Part shown: positions 22,100-33,929 of the stretch, piece by piece | How the letters are laid out: the number at the start of each line of letters is the position of its first letter | Position numbering within the stretch: the first letter of the stretch is position 1 | DNA from: Dermacentor variabilis | Lineage: Eukaryota > Arthropoda > Arachnida > Ixodida > Ixodidae | DNA length: 64,000 nucleotides | Direction: 5' to 3' | Assembly: GCF_050947875.1 (NCBI RefSeq) | Contig: NC_134576.1 | Coordinates: forward strand, 54,006,255 to 54,070,254 | Program-made: the position numbers and the translations under genes | The notes under the pieces: generated by a model | Database searches by the model: none | Seen by the model: the letters and a program-made list of their open reading frames with translations, nothing else | Told to the model about the DNA's origin: nothing

Positions 22100-22419
22100 T
22101 AAGGCGAGATGCATGACTCGAGCGGGCAAATCTTGTAAGTGAAATCTATTACACGTCTTAATAAGACACGGTAAGGTCCACAGTACCAGGAAATCAATTT
22201 TTCAGAGTCCAACACGCCGAGTCGGAGTCCATAGAAGCACAAGGGCACCCAGAGCACAGATAATGTTCCGATGACAGGAGTCATAGCTGTATCCGCTGAC
22301 AGTGCGATATAGTGAGGCGATGGTGAGCAATCTGGCATGCCTCGTCAGCTCTGCAAATGCCATCGCAGGTGTACTCAGTGGGCAAATGGATGGCAGCGGG
22401 GATGATAGCGCCAAAAGGT
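22100..22419 (-). pseudogene. gypsy-1 integrase C-terminal part, distal side of LINE insertion
   Basis: Minus reads LPFGAIIPAAIHLP at the insertion edge, then ALVLLWTPTRRVGL and EKLISWYCGPYRVL, the SH3-like C-terminal region of gypsy integrases. The frame shifts at least once near 22210. The upstream part of the same integrase resumes beyond the LINE at 28390, where the reading ends in LLFGQDLM. Confidence 0.8.
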
Positions 22420-22433
22420 AACATTAGGTCTTG
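22420..22433. repeat. left TSD of I-clade LINE
   Basis: aacattaggtcttg, identical to 28376-28389. On either side gypsy-1 integrase sequence ends and resumes. Confidence 0.92.
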
Positions 22434-22804
22434 AATGAATGAATGTATGTGGTTTAGCGGCGCACGGGCCAGATATGGCCGAAGAGCGCCAAGACAGTGT
22501 TAGTGATTTCGCGGTGGAATGATGAGTTCTGTGACGAAGATGTGACTTGGCTGTAAAGTGGCCTAAAAATAGTCGCTGTAAAGTGCGTAGAATCTATGTG
22601 CTATAAAATTATGGCGATGATTAATGACGAGTACTATGAACATTAAAATCCATCGTAGAAGGATGATGCAAAATATAAAATATATAAGATGGTAAAATTA
22701 CTTGGAGCACTGCTGCCTCGCCAGAGCGCTTGAACCACAAGGGCCTAGAGGCATGTGCTATTCAAAATAATTATCACAGCGCCATCCTCTGAAGAGAGCA
22801 GACG

Positions 22805-25800
22805 CTACGAACATGTGGGGCTAAAAACATGAAACACAACATCTTTCAGATAACTTAGGACTGCGTTGGTGTCAAATAGCGGTTCTGGGCCGAGTAACAT
22901 TACTGGATGAAAGGGGGTCTGCTGCCGGTATGCTATGGGAAAATGTTTCTTTCTTTCATATTCGGCTTTCCGACACTCCAGAAGGACGTGGAGGACGGTG
23001 AGCCTCTCCCCGCATCTACCGCAGGTTGGAGGCTCGTTTCCGGTGAGTAAAAAGTTATGCGTGCCAAATGTGTGTCCTATTCTTAGACGACAAAATAGGA
23101 CATCTGTCCGGCGTGATTTTGTTACGGAAGGCCAGAATCCTAAATGTGGCTTTATCACGTGGAGCTTATTATTTGTTTCCGCGTCCCATAGGCGTTGCCA
23201 CTGGTTCCGTAGTTTCCTCCGTAAGAAGGGCTTCAGGTCTGTCACAGGAACTGCAGCGGTGTGATTAGCAGAATGTGATGCAACTGACGTAGCCATCTGG
23301 TCCGCCACAACGTTACCTTCGATGCCCCTATGACCTGGCACCCAGCATATGATAACATGCTGATTACCTATATACGCTTTACACAGAGCAGAATAGAGTT
23401 CGTTAATTACCGGATTTTTGCGGTTAGAGAATGCCATCAAGGCCTTCACAACACTAAGGGAATCCGTATATATGACTGCTTTCTGGAGTTTTCATTTTCT
23501 GATATGCTTCACAGCCGACAATAGTGCGTAGGCCTCAGCCGTAAAGATGCTAGTTTCCGTATGTAGTACATCGGTTTCCGAGAAGGATGGCCCGACGGCT
23601 GCGTAGGACACCCCGTCGTGTGACTTCGATGCGTCTGTGTAGAACTCCGTGCAGGAGTGTTTGTGCTGGAGTTCCCGGAAATGCATTTGGATTTCAATGT
23701 CTGAAGCGTGTTTCGTAACTTGCATGAAAGATATATCGCATTGTATGAGCTGCCACTCCCAAGGAGGTAGCAGCTTGGCTGGATGCATTAGGCGAAGTTC
23801 GAGGAGTGGAACACGCATTTCATGACTAAGCTCCCTCACACGCAGCGAGAAAGGCTGTCTTACGGAAGGACGATTACGAGACAGTGTAGCATATGTCATA
23901 TCATTAATGGTGTTAAAACAGGGATGTTCAGGATTACAGTGGACTTTCAAAAAATATGTTTGGCTGATGTATGTTCTCTGGATATGAAGTGACCACTCAT
24001 TCGATTCTGCATATAAGCTTTCAATAGGACTTGTTCTGAAAGCTCCAGTGGCCAGTCGGATTCCTAGATGGTGGACCGGATCTAGCATCTTTAGCGCGCT
24101 CGGGGCTGCAGAAAGATAGATCACGGCACCGTAGTCCAACCGTGATCGGATGAGGCTCTTGTAAAGATTCAATAAACATTTCCTGTCGCTGCCCCATGTT
24201 GTGTGGGATAACACTTTGAGTAAGTTCATTGTTTTTAAGCATTTGACCTTGAGGTACCTTATGTGTGGAATAAAAGTTAATTTCGAATCAAGTATGATGC
24301 CTAAGAACTTGTGTTCTTTGTTCACAGGAATTCGCTGACCATTCATTTCGATACTGGGTTCTGCAATGAGCCCTCTCTTTCTTGTGAAAAGCACACAAGA
24401 ACTTTTGTTGGGGTTAACTTTAAATCCGTTTTCTTCTGCCCATTTGGACACTTGGTTGAAGCCCTGTTGAACTTGCCTCTCATATACAGTAAGGTTGCAG
24501 GATTTGAAGCCTATCTGTATGTCGTCTACGTAAACAGAATAAAAAATGGCTGGCGGTAATGAAGCACGAAGGTTGTTCATTTTCACGACGAAGAGCGTGC
24601 AGCTAAGTACACCACCTTGAGGTACACCAGTTTCCTGTATAAAAGGTCGCGACAATGCATTGCCGACTTTCACGCGGAATGTACGGTTGGACAAATAGCT
24701 TTCTATTAGGACGAGCATATTGCCACAGATGCTAATTCCCGACAAGTCTCTCAGGATTCCATAGCGCCACGTAGTGTCGCACGCCTTCTCCATATCGAGG
24801 AATACGGATAGGAAATATTGTTTATGTAGAAAGGCATCGCGAATGTTTCCCTCAATGCGCACAAGGTGATCGGTTGTGGACCGCCCGTCTCTGAAGCCAC
24901 AATGAAAGGGATCGAGGATATTGTTGAGTTCAAGGAAATGCACAAGTCTGCGGTTAACCATTTTATCAAAAAGCTTACAAAGACACTTTGTAAGAGCTAT
25001 TGGACGGTAACTTGCAGCCAAGGAAGGGTCCTTACCCTGCTTAAGAACAGGGACCACAATCGCATCTTTCCATGTGGATGGGAGGTATTCCTTAGCCCAA
25101 ATAGCGTTGAAAAGCGTGAGTAGTATAAGTTTGGTGTCAGTGTGTAAGTTTCTGATCATTTCGTACATGACTCTATCAGGTCCCGGTGCAGAGCTTTTGC
25201 ATGTGGTCAAGGCAGCTCTCAACTCAGCAATACTGAAAGGCCGGTTATAAGGTTCATTCTGTCTGGATTTTCGTATTATTGGCTTGCATTCTTCTATTTG
25301 TTTGTATTTCAAAAAGGATTGCGAATAATGGTTTGAACTCGACACGCTCTCAAAGTCTCCTCCAAGTGAGTCTGCCTGATCTTTCAGTGTTTCACCTTGT
25401 GTGTTCACCAAAGGAAGTGAATATGTTTGTCGCCCTTTTATCCTATTAACCCTGTTCCAGGCTTTGGCCTCACCTGTATAGGAGTTGATACCGGATAAAA
25501 ACTTCTGCCAACTCTCTCTTCTGGCCTGTCGGCGGATTCGCCTGCCTTGGGATTTTACTTTTTTAAAACTGATAAGATTCTCCGCAGTGGGGGAGTTGCG
25601 CAGCAACCCCCACGCTCTGTTTTGTTTCTTACGAGCGATCCTACAATCGTCATTCCACCACGGGACACGCCGTTTGCATGCCAATCCATTTACTTGTGAC
25701 ATACACTTAGCTGCGGCATCTATTAAGAAGGCTGTAAAATATCCCACGGCAGCATCAATTCCTAAAGAGGACACGTCATCCCATGAAGGTTCGGAATTTC

Positions 25801-26513
25801 TCCCAGTCTGCTGTATCAATCTTCCACCTAGGAGCTTGTGGAGGAAATTTATTTTCTTTAAATGTTCTTAGCAATTCGGGGAAGTGATCGCTCCCGTAAG
25901 GATTGCTCGTAACTTCCCATTCGAGTTTGAGCAGTACAGAGGCGGAAACTATACTAAGATCTATTGACGAAAAGGTTCTGTTCGCAAGAGAGTAATATGT
26001 GGGTTCTTTCTTATTTAGAAGGCACGCTCCAGAAGAGTAAAGGAACTGTTCAACGAGGCGCCCTCGCGCATCGATACGAGAGTCTCCCCACAAGGTGCTG
26101 TGTGCATTGAAATCACCAAGAACAACATAGGGTTCTGGCAATTCATCTATGAAGGACTGAAATTCATGTTTGCTTAGTTTGTAGTGTGGGGGTATATAAA
26201 TCGAGCAAACAGTGATAAGTTTGTTTAGCAAAACTATTCAAACCGCAACTGCTTCAAGGGCCATTCGTAGCTGTAAATGCTGACATGCTATGCTCTTTTG
26301 GATTACAATTGCAACACCTCCCGATGATGCGATTGCATCATCGCGATCTTTGCGAAAAGTAACATGCTGTCGGAGAAAGTTTGTGTGTTGTGTTTTTAGG
26401 TGTGTTTCCTGTAGACACAGCACTTTTGGATTGTGTTTGTGTATAATCTCTTGCACATCATCAAGGTTCCTAAGAAGACCTCTGATATTCCATTGAATGA
26501 TTTCTGTATCCAT
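22805..26513 (-). pseudogene. LINE ORF2: endonuclease, reverse transcriptase, RNase H
   Basis: The endonuclease begins MDTEIIQWNIRGL with LCLQETHLK; a TGA at 26238-26240 interrupts it before VLGDFNAHSTLWG. A frameshift near 25780 leads into a 775-codon open stretch (25819-23492). That stretch has the RT motifs SAPGPDRV, TGVPQGGVLSCTLF and the catalytic YVDDIQI, then RNase H with FYTDAS and AEAYALL. A second TGA at 23492-23494 interrupts RNase H before YTDSLSVV, and the domain ends with WVPGHRGIEGNVVAD and a CGRCGERLTVLHVLLEC zinc pattern. The RT active site is intact; the protein is not continuous. Confidence 0.9.
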
Positions 26514-26559
26514 GTTGAAAGTAAATAAGCGCTGTGTGTACGGAAAGGGAGGTGATGAT

Positions 26560-27854
26560 TTAGGTTACAGAGCTCTTTCGAGGCCCTGTAACGGGGGTTC
26601 TGACCTTTCTGCAGCGTTCGAGGGAGCCTCGCCGCTCCTTAGGCGTTTGGTGCGCCTTGAGGACCGGAGTAGTGTCCATTGCCTCTTGTGAGGCGCCGGA
26701 CACGTGCTCTTGCGAGCGAGAAGTTACAAGAAAGAGCCTGCCTTGGAGGGCAAGACCCCTGCGCCCACCAGCCCGGAAGTCGATGGGGCACCCTGCGGGA
26801 TTTGGCTGCGCCGGCTGTTGCCAGCGCTGGAAGGGGCCGGGGAGGTTGGGACAGCCTCGGCGGCGGCCACCTGCGGGGTCGATGGTCCCTCATTCTGGGT
26901 CGACGGAGCAGCGCTAGCTGCAACCGCCGCGGGGACAGATGGAGTAACTGCCGACTCACTGCCTGTGGGACGGAAAGCCGCCGGAGGCCGTTGTGACGCT
27001 GCCCCCTGACGCGCCACATCGGCAAAGGTTTTCTTGGGCAGGTACGATACCCGCCTGCGTGCCTCCTTGAAACATATATTTTCCTTTACTTTAACTGTTA
27101 CAATTTCCTTTTCTTTTTTCCAGGATGGGCACGCCCGCGAGTACGCGGCGTGCTCCCCATCACAGTTTACACAGTGGAGGGCATTCTCACAAGCTTCAGA
27201 TGTGTGTTCGTGGGCACTGCATTTTGCACATGTTTGGCGGCCTCGGCAGCTCTGCGAGCTGTGGCCGAAGCGCTGGCATTTGAAACATCAGAGTGGGTTT
27301 GGCACGTACGGCCTGACACGGAGCTTGATGTACCCGGCCTCGATTGATTGGGGCAAGATACTTGATCCAAAAGTAATTATTAGGTGCTTCGTCTGAATCT
27401 CTTTTCCATCCCGCCTCATCTTAATTCTTCTGACATTGATCACATTTTGTTCGCTGAAGCCCTCCAGTAGTTCTGCTTCAGTCAGCTCAAGCAAATCATC
27501 ATCTGACAAAACACCACGGGTGGTGTTCATTGTACGGTGCGGGGTTACTGTTATGGGGGTCTCTCCAAATGACACTAGTTGCGGTAGTTTCTCATACTGT
27601 TTTACATCGCGGAGCTCCAAGAGGAGGTCGCCGTTTGCCATCCTCGACACTTTGTAACCTGAACCAAAAATATCAGTTAGGGACTTTGAAACAAGGAATG
27701 GTGAGATGTTTCGCACTGCTTTGTTTGGCTTTTCGGAATGAATAACATGGAAGCGGGGAAAGTTCTGGATTTGGCGTCCAAAAAACTTGAAGACATCTTC
27801 GGTGCGCCCTCGTTTCTGAGGGCGATCAGTAAGGGAGGGGAAAGAAGTTTCCAT
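26560..27854 (-). pseudogene. LINE ORF1 (gag-like nucleic-acid-binding protein)
   Basis: I start it at METSFPSLTDRP (27854), the first Met before conserved-looking sequence. The N-terminal half includes RQIQNFPRFHVIHSE and a mixed-charge region. A stop follows VPNPL at 27288-27290. Three CCHC-type knuckles come next: CFKCQRFGHSSQSC, CAKCSAHEHTSEAC and a looser CVNCDGEH. A Pro/Ala/Ser-rich tail follows, with a frameshift near 26726 before the final stop at 26560. ORF1 proteins of this clade coat the LINE RNA. Confidence 0.82.
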
Positions 27855-28375
27855 GAAAAAATGTAGGCATTCGGCCACAGCGCCAACCGCCCACCACGGA
27901 GCCCAACGGGGGACGCGGCAGAGCTTGCGTACAAGTCGGCACGGCGCCAGTCGTACGCCGTCACTATAACCAAATATGGTGTACCCAAGGTTGGATAGCC
28001 ACACAGGGTTAACCCTTGCCGCCAGGAGAAAGGAAGTAAAAAGAAGAGAGAAGTAGACAGGAAAGGTCAAAAAGTGAGAGATAAAGACGAAGATTCGAGG
28101 AGGGAGAGACAGGAAAAGGCGACTGCCAATGTCCTCCAGGTGGGTCAGCCTGGAGGTGCCGTCTATGTGAAGCCGAGGCCGAAGAGGTGTGTTGCCTCCG
28201 CCGGGGGGCCTTAAAGGTCCAGACACCCAGCATCGGCTCAACCCCCAGGATACCCTTTTCCCCAGACACGGCTAAGCCACGCACGGCTACACGCGGGAGG
28301 GTCCAACCCTCGTGTGCTCGGGTACGTGGTGTAGCAACACACCAAACGCCTGCTTACGCAGACACCCCTGCGGGA

Positions 28376-28389
28376 AACATTAGGTCTTG
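28376..28389. repeat. right TSD of I-clade LINE
   Basis: Perfect copy of 22420-22433. A 14-bp repeat at exact element ends shows target-primed insertion. Confidence 0.92.
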
Positions 28390-29127
28390 GCCAAACAGAA
28401 GATTAAAGAGTAAAAAACTAGCGGTATCATGACGGCATGAATTGTAGGCAAATGTAATCAAAGGCAATGCAACGTTCCAGTCTTGATGTTAAGAAGAGAC
28501 ATACATCGAATGCATGTCAGTTAGGGCCCGGTTGAAGCATTCTGTCAAGCCGTTGGTTTACGGGTGCTAAGCCGTCGTATATTTGTGTGTTGTGCCGCAG
28601 CAGCGAAGCAAGTCATCGATAACACAAGCAAAAAAGTAGCAGCCACGGTCGGTGATGAGTTGACAAGGAGCTCCATGATGTAAGATGACATCATGGAGCA
28701 GAAAATCAGCGACGTCCATAGCACAACCGGCAGGAAGAACGCATGTAATTGCGTATCGGGTGGTGTGGCCCGTAGGAACAGCAATCCATTTGTTACCGAG
28801 AGTAGAGGCTGGGAAAGAACCTAGGAAGTCAAGGCCAACTCGGAAGAAGGTGTCAGATAGCATGTCAAGGGGCTGAAGGAAGCCATCAGGAGGCATAGGT
28901 GGTTTCTTTTGACGTTGACACGATTCACAAGCAGTGATGTAGTGACAAACGGAGTGGTAACGACCGGGCCAAAAGAAGCGATGCCGAACATGGTCGTAGG
29001 TCCAGCAAACTGCAAGGTGACCAGCGGTCAGGGCGCCATGGAGCTGGTCGAGGACACTCAAGTGCAGATACGTAGGAATGACAAGCAACAGTTGGTGTCT
29101 GTCCGGTGTGGCGGTATAACGTACCAT
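28390..29127 (-). pseudogene. gypsy-1 integrase, zinc-binding and catalytic core
   Basis: The minus strand shows an HHCC zinc-binding pattern (GHLAVCWTYDH ... CESCQRQKK, about 29040-28910). The catalytic core follows with Asp in VGLDFLGSFP, Asp in QLITDRG and Glu in TNGLTECFNRAL. A stop interrupts the frame just before NGLTE near 28566. The three catalytic acids are still present, although the gene is broken there and by the LINE. Confidence 0.82.
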
Positions 29128-29469
29128 ATTTCAGCACAAAGAGGCGAAGGGACGGCTTGGGTGCCACAGAATCCAGCTTCTGAATAAGCTCACATAAGGT
29201 GCGGTAATGGTGCTGTTCATCCCAAATGTGGCTTAAAGAGAATTGTAAGAGTACACATGCAGGGACATCATTAAAGGCTTCAGGCGGATCTATGGGATTG
29301 CGGGACAAACAGACAGCTTCCCGGTGCAATCGGCTAGACTTATAAAAAACAGAGTAGGTGATGAAGATTTTGGAGCCACATTGCCCAGCATCCAAGACGC
29401 CCAGTGGGATGCTTAAAGTACGAATGCCAGCAAGGTGCATGGTGATCGATAGTGACTGTAAAGTGCCGG

Positions 29470-30142
29470 TCATTTAAGTAGTGGCGAAATTAGCCCACTG
29501 CCCAAACGAGAACAAGACACTCCAGTTCCATGATGGATGAGTTCTGTTTGGCTCGGGAAAGGAAGTGGCTGGCATAGGCGATAACACAACCATGCCCATT
29601 GTGATGCTGGACCAAAAAAGTACCGATTCCGAAATGGCACTTCGATTCAGGCTGGCTTTGCAAAACACAGAAAGGGTAGACGAAAGCCAGTCGAGATGCA
29701 TTTCAAATGTCGGTGGGTGAAATCACAATTATGTCATCAAGATAACACAGGCAAATGGACCATTTAAAACCGCATAAAAGGTTGTCTATGATGTGTCTTA
29801 AGGTAGCTGGGGTGTTGCACAAGCCGAAAGGCATGACCTTAAAAAGATGAAGGCCATCAGGGATTGCAAAAGCGGTCTTCTCACGGTCCGTGTCATCACC
29901 AGCGATCTGCCAGTACCCTGACCACAGGTCGATTGAAGAAAAATGAGCAATCCCATGAAATGGCCATGAACGCAATCTAGGGCATCTTCTATGCATGGTA
30001 GCAGGTACACGCTTTTTTTTGTGGTCTTGTTAAGTTGCCGGTAGCCGATGAAAAATTTCCAACTGTTGTCTTTCTTTTTAACAAGAATCACGGGAGAAGC
30101 CCAAGGGCTGCAGGACGGCTCGACTATATCTTTGGTGAGCAT
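29470..30142 (-). pseudogene. gypsy-1 reverse transcriptase and RNase H with internal deletion
   Basis: RT motifs visible on minus are SPWASPVILVKKKD, DLWSGYWQI-like and the catalytic YLDDIIV. Shortly after LSVFCKASL the sequence passes abruptly to a part that normally lies far downstream, with HHNGHGCVIAYASH of RNase H. The palm-to-RNase H connection is missing, a deletion of a few hundred bases. Frame changes occur at both sides. Confidence 0.78.
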
Positions 30143-31802
30143 CTTATTGACTTCCTTTTGAATGATGTGGTGCCCAGCTCAAGATTCCCGGTATGGCTGT
30201 CGGTGGATTGGATGGGCATCGCCAGTATTTATGTGGTGCTTGACACTGCAGGTTTGACGTCAACTAAAGGACGATCACAAAGGTCAAAAATATCCCGATA
30301 AGAGGACAGCAAGCGAAGAGATCTTTAGCTTGATGGAGCGAAATATCTGGAGCAATCATTTTTTCAGGTCGGTAGGAGACAGGTCATTTGAACAAGACGA
30401 GATATAGGCGGTGTATTAGCAAGCAACATCAGGTGGAGACAAGGCTGAGATGATGTGGGCCATGCCCTGACATGACAAGGCTGAGACCGAATGCCATGCC
30501 CTGTGGGAGCACTTGTGAGCCCAAGCTGAAATTCACCACCGGAAAACAAGCAAGATTGTCCCGTAGAGTTATAACAGTACGTGGAAAACCAACACTGTGC
30601 ATCAACAGAACAGATGTGATGCGAGCGATAACACACAGTCAACTCTTGATGCCAACAACCACGCGGGATCACGAAAATCGTTTTTTTATTCTGAAAGGTT
30701 GTTATAGTGAAAGCCTCAAAATTAACCATGCCGCCCATTGACCCATCAGTTCATGAGTTTCACCATTTCAGTTATCCATGCAAATGTTGCTGTTGGCTCT
30801 CGGCCCGCGCTGTTGCTATTTTGCATAGATTCCATTGCCACGCACCACAGAAACACCGTATAGTAAGAGTTATGGGATCAAAGCAGATGCTGAGAGAACT
30901 ACTGAAAAAAGGAAGCTCAATGTCACTTCCAAAGCGCAATGTTTCCTATTTGTTGTCACATTTTGCCATGGACACCGGAACTGTCTCATTCGAGGTGGAC
31001 GCCTGAACTATTGTAAAGCACAAGTGAGCGTAAATGACACCTTCTGGAAAGTGCAAAGTGCAACTGTGTGGCATCCTCGCGAGTACAGAGGTTACATTTC
31101 TCCACGTGCATAGCTAGTGTGGCCACAGAAAGAAGCATGAAAGAAAGTGGCATGCATAGAAAGAAGAGTGTAAGAATTTGCTTAAAAGAAGGAAGGGTCG
31201 CACCTCCATTGCTAGGCGACAGTTGCCTGGATGGAGCATGCGCTCACAAAACCCGATGTGTCATTGCCTCCGGAATAAATAATAAAAAAATTATCTTCTG
31301 CATTTTTTTTATTGAGCGCCATCACAGGTTTGCTGAACCCTTTATGCGCCTTGTCGTCTTCTAGCCTACTGTTTTTGGCTGCCATGACAGATACACGGAA
31401 ATTGACGAATCCCCAGATTTCAGAATATTAGTTCGCAGTACTGAGGCTTTGTTAACATGATACGGAAACTAAATAACAATCATTATTCTGAAAAGTTTGG
31501 TATTCTGATGTTCGCAGTACTCAAATATTTTTATACTGAGACCATATGAAGTCAGCTGGGGATTTCTGAAACGTTTGTTAATGTGGTGTTCATAGTCGCG
31601 ACATTTCACTGTTGTCACCGTCGGGCACTGGTGGAGAGGACGTAACAGCAACACAAGTCACGGCTCGTGGCGGCAAACGGATGATTGCAGCAAAAAACAC
31701 AGGCGACTCTTGATTGGTCCAGGTTGATCAATTACACTTGGTAGGTAAAGCTGTACAGTACCAGCAGAATAGTTGATGAGGGTGGAGTAGGCGGATAAAA
31801 AG

Positions 31803-32216
31803 TCAAGAGTGAGGAGGACGGTGAACAAAACAGAAATTTGGCGCTCGGCGACACTGACACGTGCTGCACAGAGGCCAGCTATGGGAGACGTATCGCTGTC
31901 TGGCACACATAGCAGCGGTCGCAGCGGCAGCGGTCATGACTTTCTTCAGCTGCTGATGGAAGTGAGCGCTCATAACGGAAATATTGGCGTCAGTGTCGAT
32001 CAAAACTGTAACACGTAGGCCATCCACTTTAATGTCCATCTGGTTCTGATTGATAGGGAGCGTCAAAAGAGGGATTCGAGCACAGGTTGTAATAGCAGGG
32101 TCACCTCCAGGAGCTGCAGCCGCCAGTTCCTTGAAAGAAAACGGTGGGAGTAGGATGGGGATCGGGATGGGGATGAGGAGTGGCCTGGTGGAGGTGAACA
32201 AGAAGGTTGGCGTCAT
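31803..32216 (-). pseudogene. gypsy-1 aspartic protease region
   Basis: Minus encodes VLIDTDANISVMS. Retroviral-type proteases have D-T/S-G-A at this point, so the glycine is replaced by aspartate, a change expected to inactivate the enzyme. The frame on either side is short. Confidence 0.65.
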
Positions 32217-32233
32217 GGTGAAGTTAAGCAGCT

Positions 32234-33300
32234 CTACAAGGTGGCGTTCGTAGTGTTGTCGGCAGATGTTGCTGGGTCAGCTTGGGTTAGTACCTGGTGC
32301 CAACTTCGGGGCAGATAGCGGAAGCCGCAGAAGCTTCTCCGAGTAAGCGAGGGCCAACAATTTTGGCAATACCATGAATTGTGTCCAACACGCCCACATC
32401 GAAAGCAAATTGGCTTGTTGTTATGCATCCTTCAGGCATTCGGATTGCGATAATTCGCAGTGGGACAACGGCGTTGGAGAGAGCTAAAGGTGGCTGAAGG
32501 ATAAATGACAGGGCGGTTCACAGGGCAGACGGTTTGAAGGCCCACAACTGCCAGTTCTTGAACAATGGATTGTATAAGGGATATGGTCGGTTGGGGACCA
32601 CTGGGCTCCCTGATCATTAAATGTGCAGGCGATGCGGCTTCACTTTCACATCGAACGATTTGGGTGATACTTTCTGATGTTGAAGGCTGAGTCGCCGTGT
32701 GAAGGTCCTTACACTTTGATGTCGCTGTCGTGTTTGGAAGACGCGCAAAGTGGTGGGCGATATGTTGGCTTTTAGCATCTTTGAATCGTCGGCATTCAGT
32801 AATAATCTCATTGACTGTTGAAGAGTTTTTCAACACAATCAGGTTAAACGCATAGTTTGAGATCCCTTTCAGTATGTGCACAACCTTATTGGTCGGCTTT
32901 TAGCATCTTTGAATCGTCGGAATTCAGTAATAATCTCATTGACTGTTGAAGAGTTTTTCAACACAATCAGGTTAAACGCATAGTCCGAGATCCCTTTCAG
33001 TATGTGCACAAACAACCTTATTGGTTTCCGTCACCTTGGCTTAAGCTTTTCGGCAAAAGGCCAGTACATCCTGAATGTACGTCAGGTACAACTCGGTAGA
33101 CGTCTGTACACATGAGTCGAGTTCTTTCTTGGTGGCATCCTGGCAGTCGGTAGATTGGCCAGACAACTTGCTAAGTTTTGTCTTGCAAACGCTCCAGCTT
33201 GTGAGCTCCTCTTTGGTGCTACCGAACCAGGCCTTCGCAGTTACCTTTAGTTAAAATATGATGCTCGGCAGCATCAATGTTGGTTTCCGCCTGCAATGTG
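32234..33300 (-). pseudogene. gypsy-1 gag with zinc knuckle
   Basis: ICFRCGRVGHNSWYC at about 32410-32365 is a CX2CX4HX4C knuckle for RNA binding. Upstream, HILKGISNYAFNLIVL and ITECRRFKDAKSQ match the gag capsid C-terminus of arthropod gypsy elements. Stops and a tandem duplication break it. Confidence 0.7.
32767..33022. repeat. 128-bp direct tandem duplication in gypsy-1 gag
   Basis: The unit beginning ggcttttagcatctttgaat occurs at 32767 and 32895, with few differences (for example tttgag versus ccgag) and a small indel at the end of the second copy. It duplicates part of gag. Confidence 0.85.
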
Positions 33301-33500
33301 CGCTTATGCATTCATACAGTGGAATCCAGTCATCAACGTTGTCGCCATCAGTACCAGCAAATTTGCCAGGGCCACGTGATGGAGCCAGGGTGACGAATGG
33401 CATAGCAGCCGCCTCTCACGCAGTTTCATCGCCGGTAGGCATGCTTAGAATGGCGACTAGGCGGCTGCTGCAGATCTTCATGTTGCACTAGGCCCCAGCA

Positions 33501-33755
33501 CCTACACCAAGATTTGCGTGGTGACCTACACGTCTTCAAGACTGGGACAGCTTCCATGTTAAGCCGGATGGACAAGTACCATATTTGCATAATTATAACA
33601 TTCACATTTTTAAAATAAAAGGTGCTTCCAAATTTGCATGCGCATTACAATTGTAACTAATTCTGGTCAAAATCAAAACGAAGCCAATTATAAAAAAATA
33701 ACCTCAGTTCAAGTAGCTAGCCATACTGCCATCGAATGGGTCATCTAAAGAAAGC
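33501..33755. other. short AT-rich gap
   Basis: Joins the gypsy-1 5' side to a Tigger fragment. The words ccatatttgcataattataa suggest it may already belong to the latter; nothing firmer can be said. Confidence 0.35.
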
Positions 33756-33910
33756 GACAAATCCATGGTGCATGGAATGCCCTCCTGTGGACGATGGTTG
33801 TGCGAGCCTTCAAGAAGTGTGGCATTTCTAATGCAATAACTGGAACTGAAGATGACCTGTGGTTACTAGAGAGCGTAAAGGAGGTGTCGCACACTGATAG
33901 TGACTATTTG
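33756..33910 (+). pseudogene. C-terminal fragment of a Tigger/pogo-type transposase
   Basis: Plus strand reads WNALLWTMVVRAFKKCGISN then AITGTEDDLWLLE. The pattern aromatic-x-x-CGIS-N-A...G(T/S)EDD is the C-terminus after the DDE_1 domain of pogo/Tigger (CENP-B-related) transposases. Only this end is present. It differs from the larger Tigger at 34.8-37.2 kb and is on the opposite strand. Confidence 0.6.
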
Positions 33911-33929
33911 CTGAGATTCAGCTGTGTGC

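Larger units (their letters stand above)
22434..28375 (-). mobile_element. I-clade LINE, near full length (5942 bp), inserted in gypsy-1
   Basis: The element is bounded by a 14-bp TSD, aacattaggtcttg, at 22420-22433 and 28376-28389. Its minus-strand 3' end is a CATT repeat (22434-22446) and its 5' end is at 28375. It has a 5' UTR of about 520 bp, ORF1 (27854-26560), ORF2 (26513-22805) and a 3' UTR of about 370 bp. An endonuclease, a reverse transcriptase and an RNase H in one ORF place it in the I/R1-like group. Visible lesions are one stop and one frameshift in ORF1, and two stops and one frameshift in ORF2. The short list suggests a fairly young insertion. Confidence 0.92.
21960..33500 (-). 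mobile_element. Ty3/gypsy retrotransposon gypsy-1, split by a LINE and decayed
   Basis: On minus the order is gag (about 33300-32234), protease (32216-31803), reverse transcriptase (30142-29703), RNase H (29680-29470), integrase (29127 to 28390), then after the inserted LINE the integrase C-terminus (22419-22100). Gag-PR-RT-RH-IN is the Ty3/gypsy order. The 3' LTR probably starts near 22038, where minus reads TGTCACGG after a G-rich stretch, but its end was not found. No 5' LTR was found. Lesions include many stops, a 128-bp duplication in gag, a deletion between RT and RNase H, and an altered protease motif. Confidence 0.85.
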
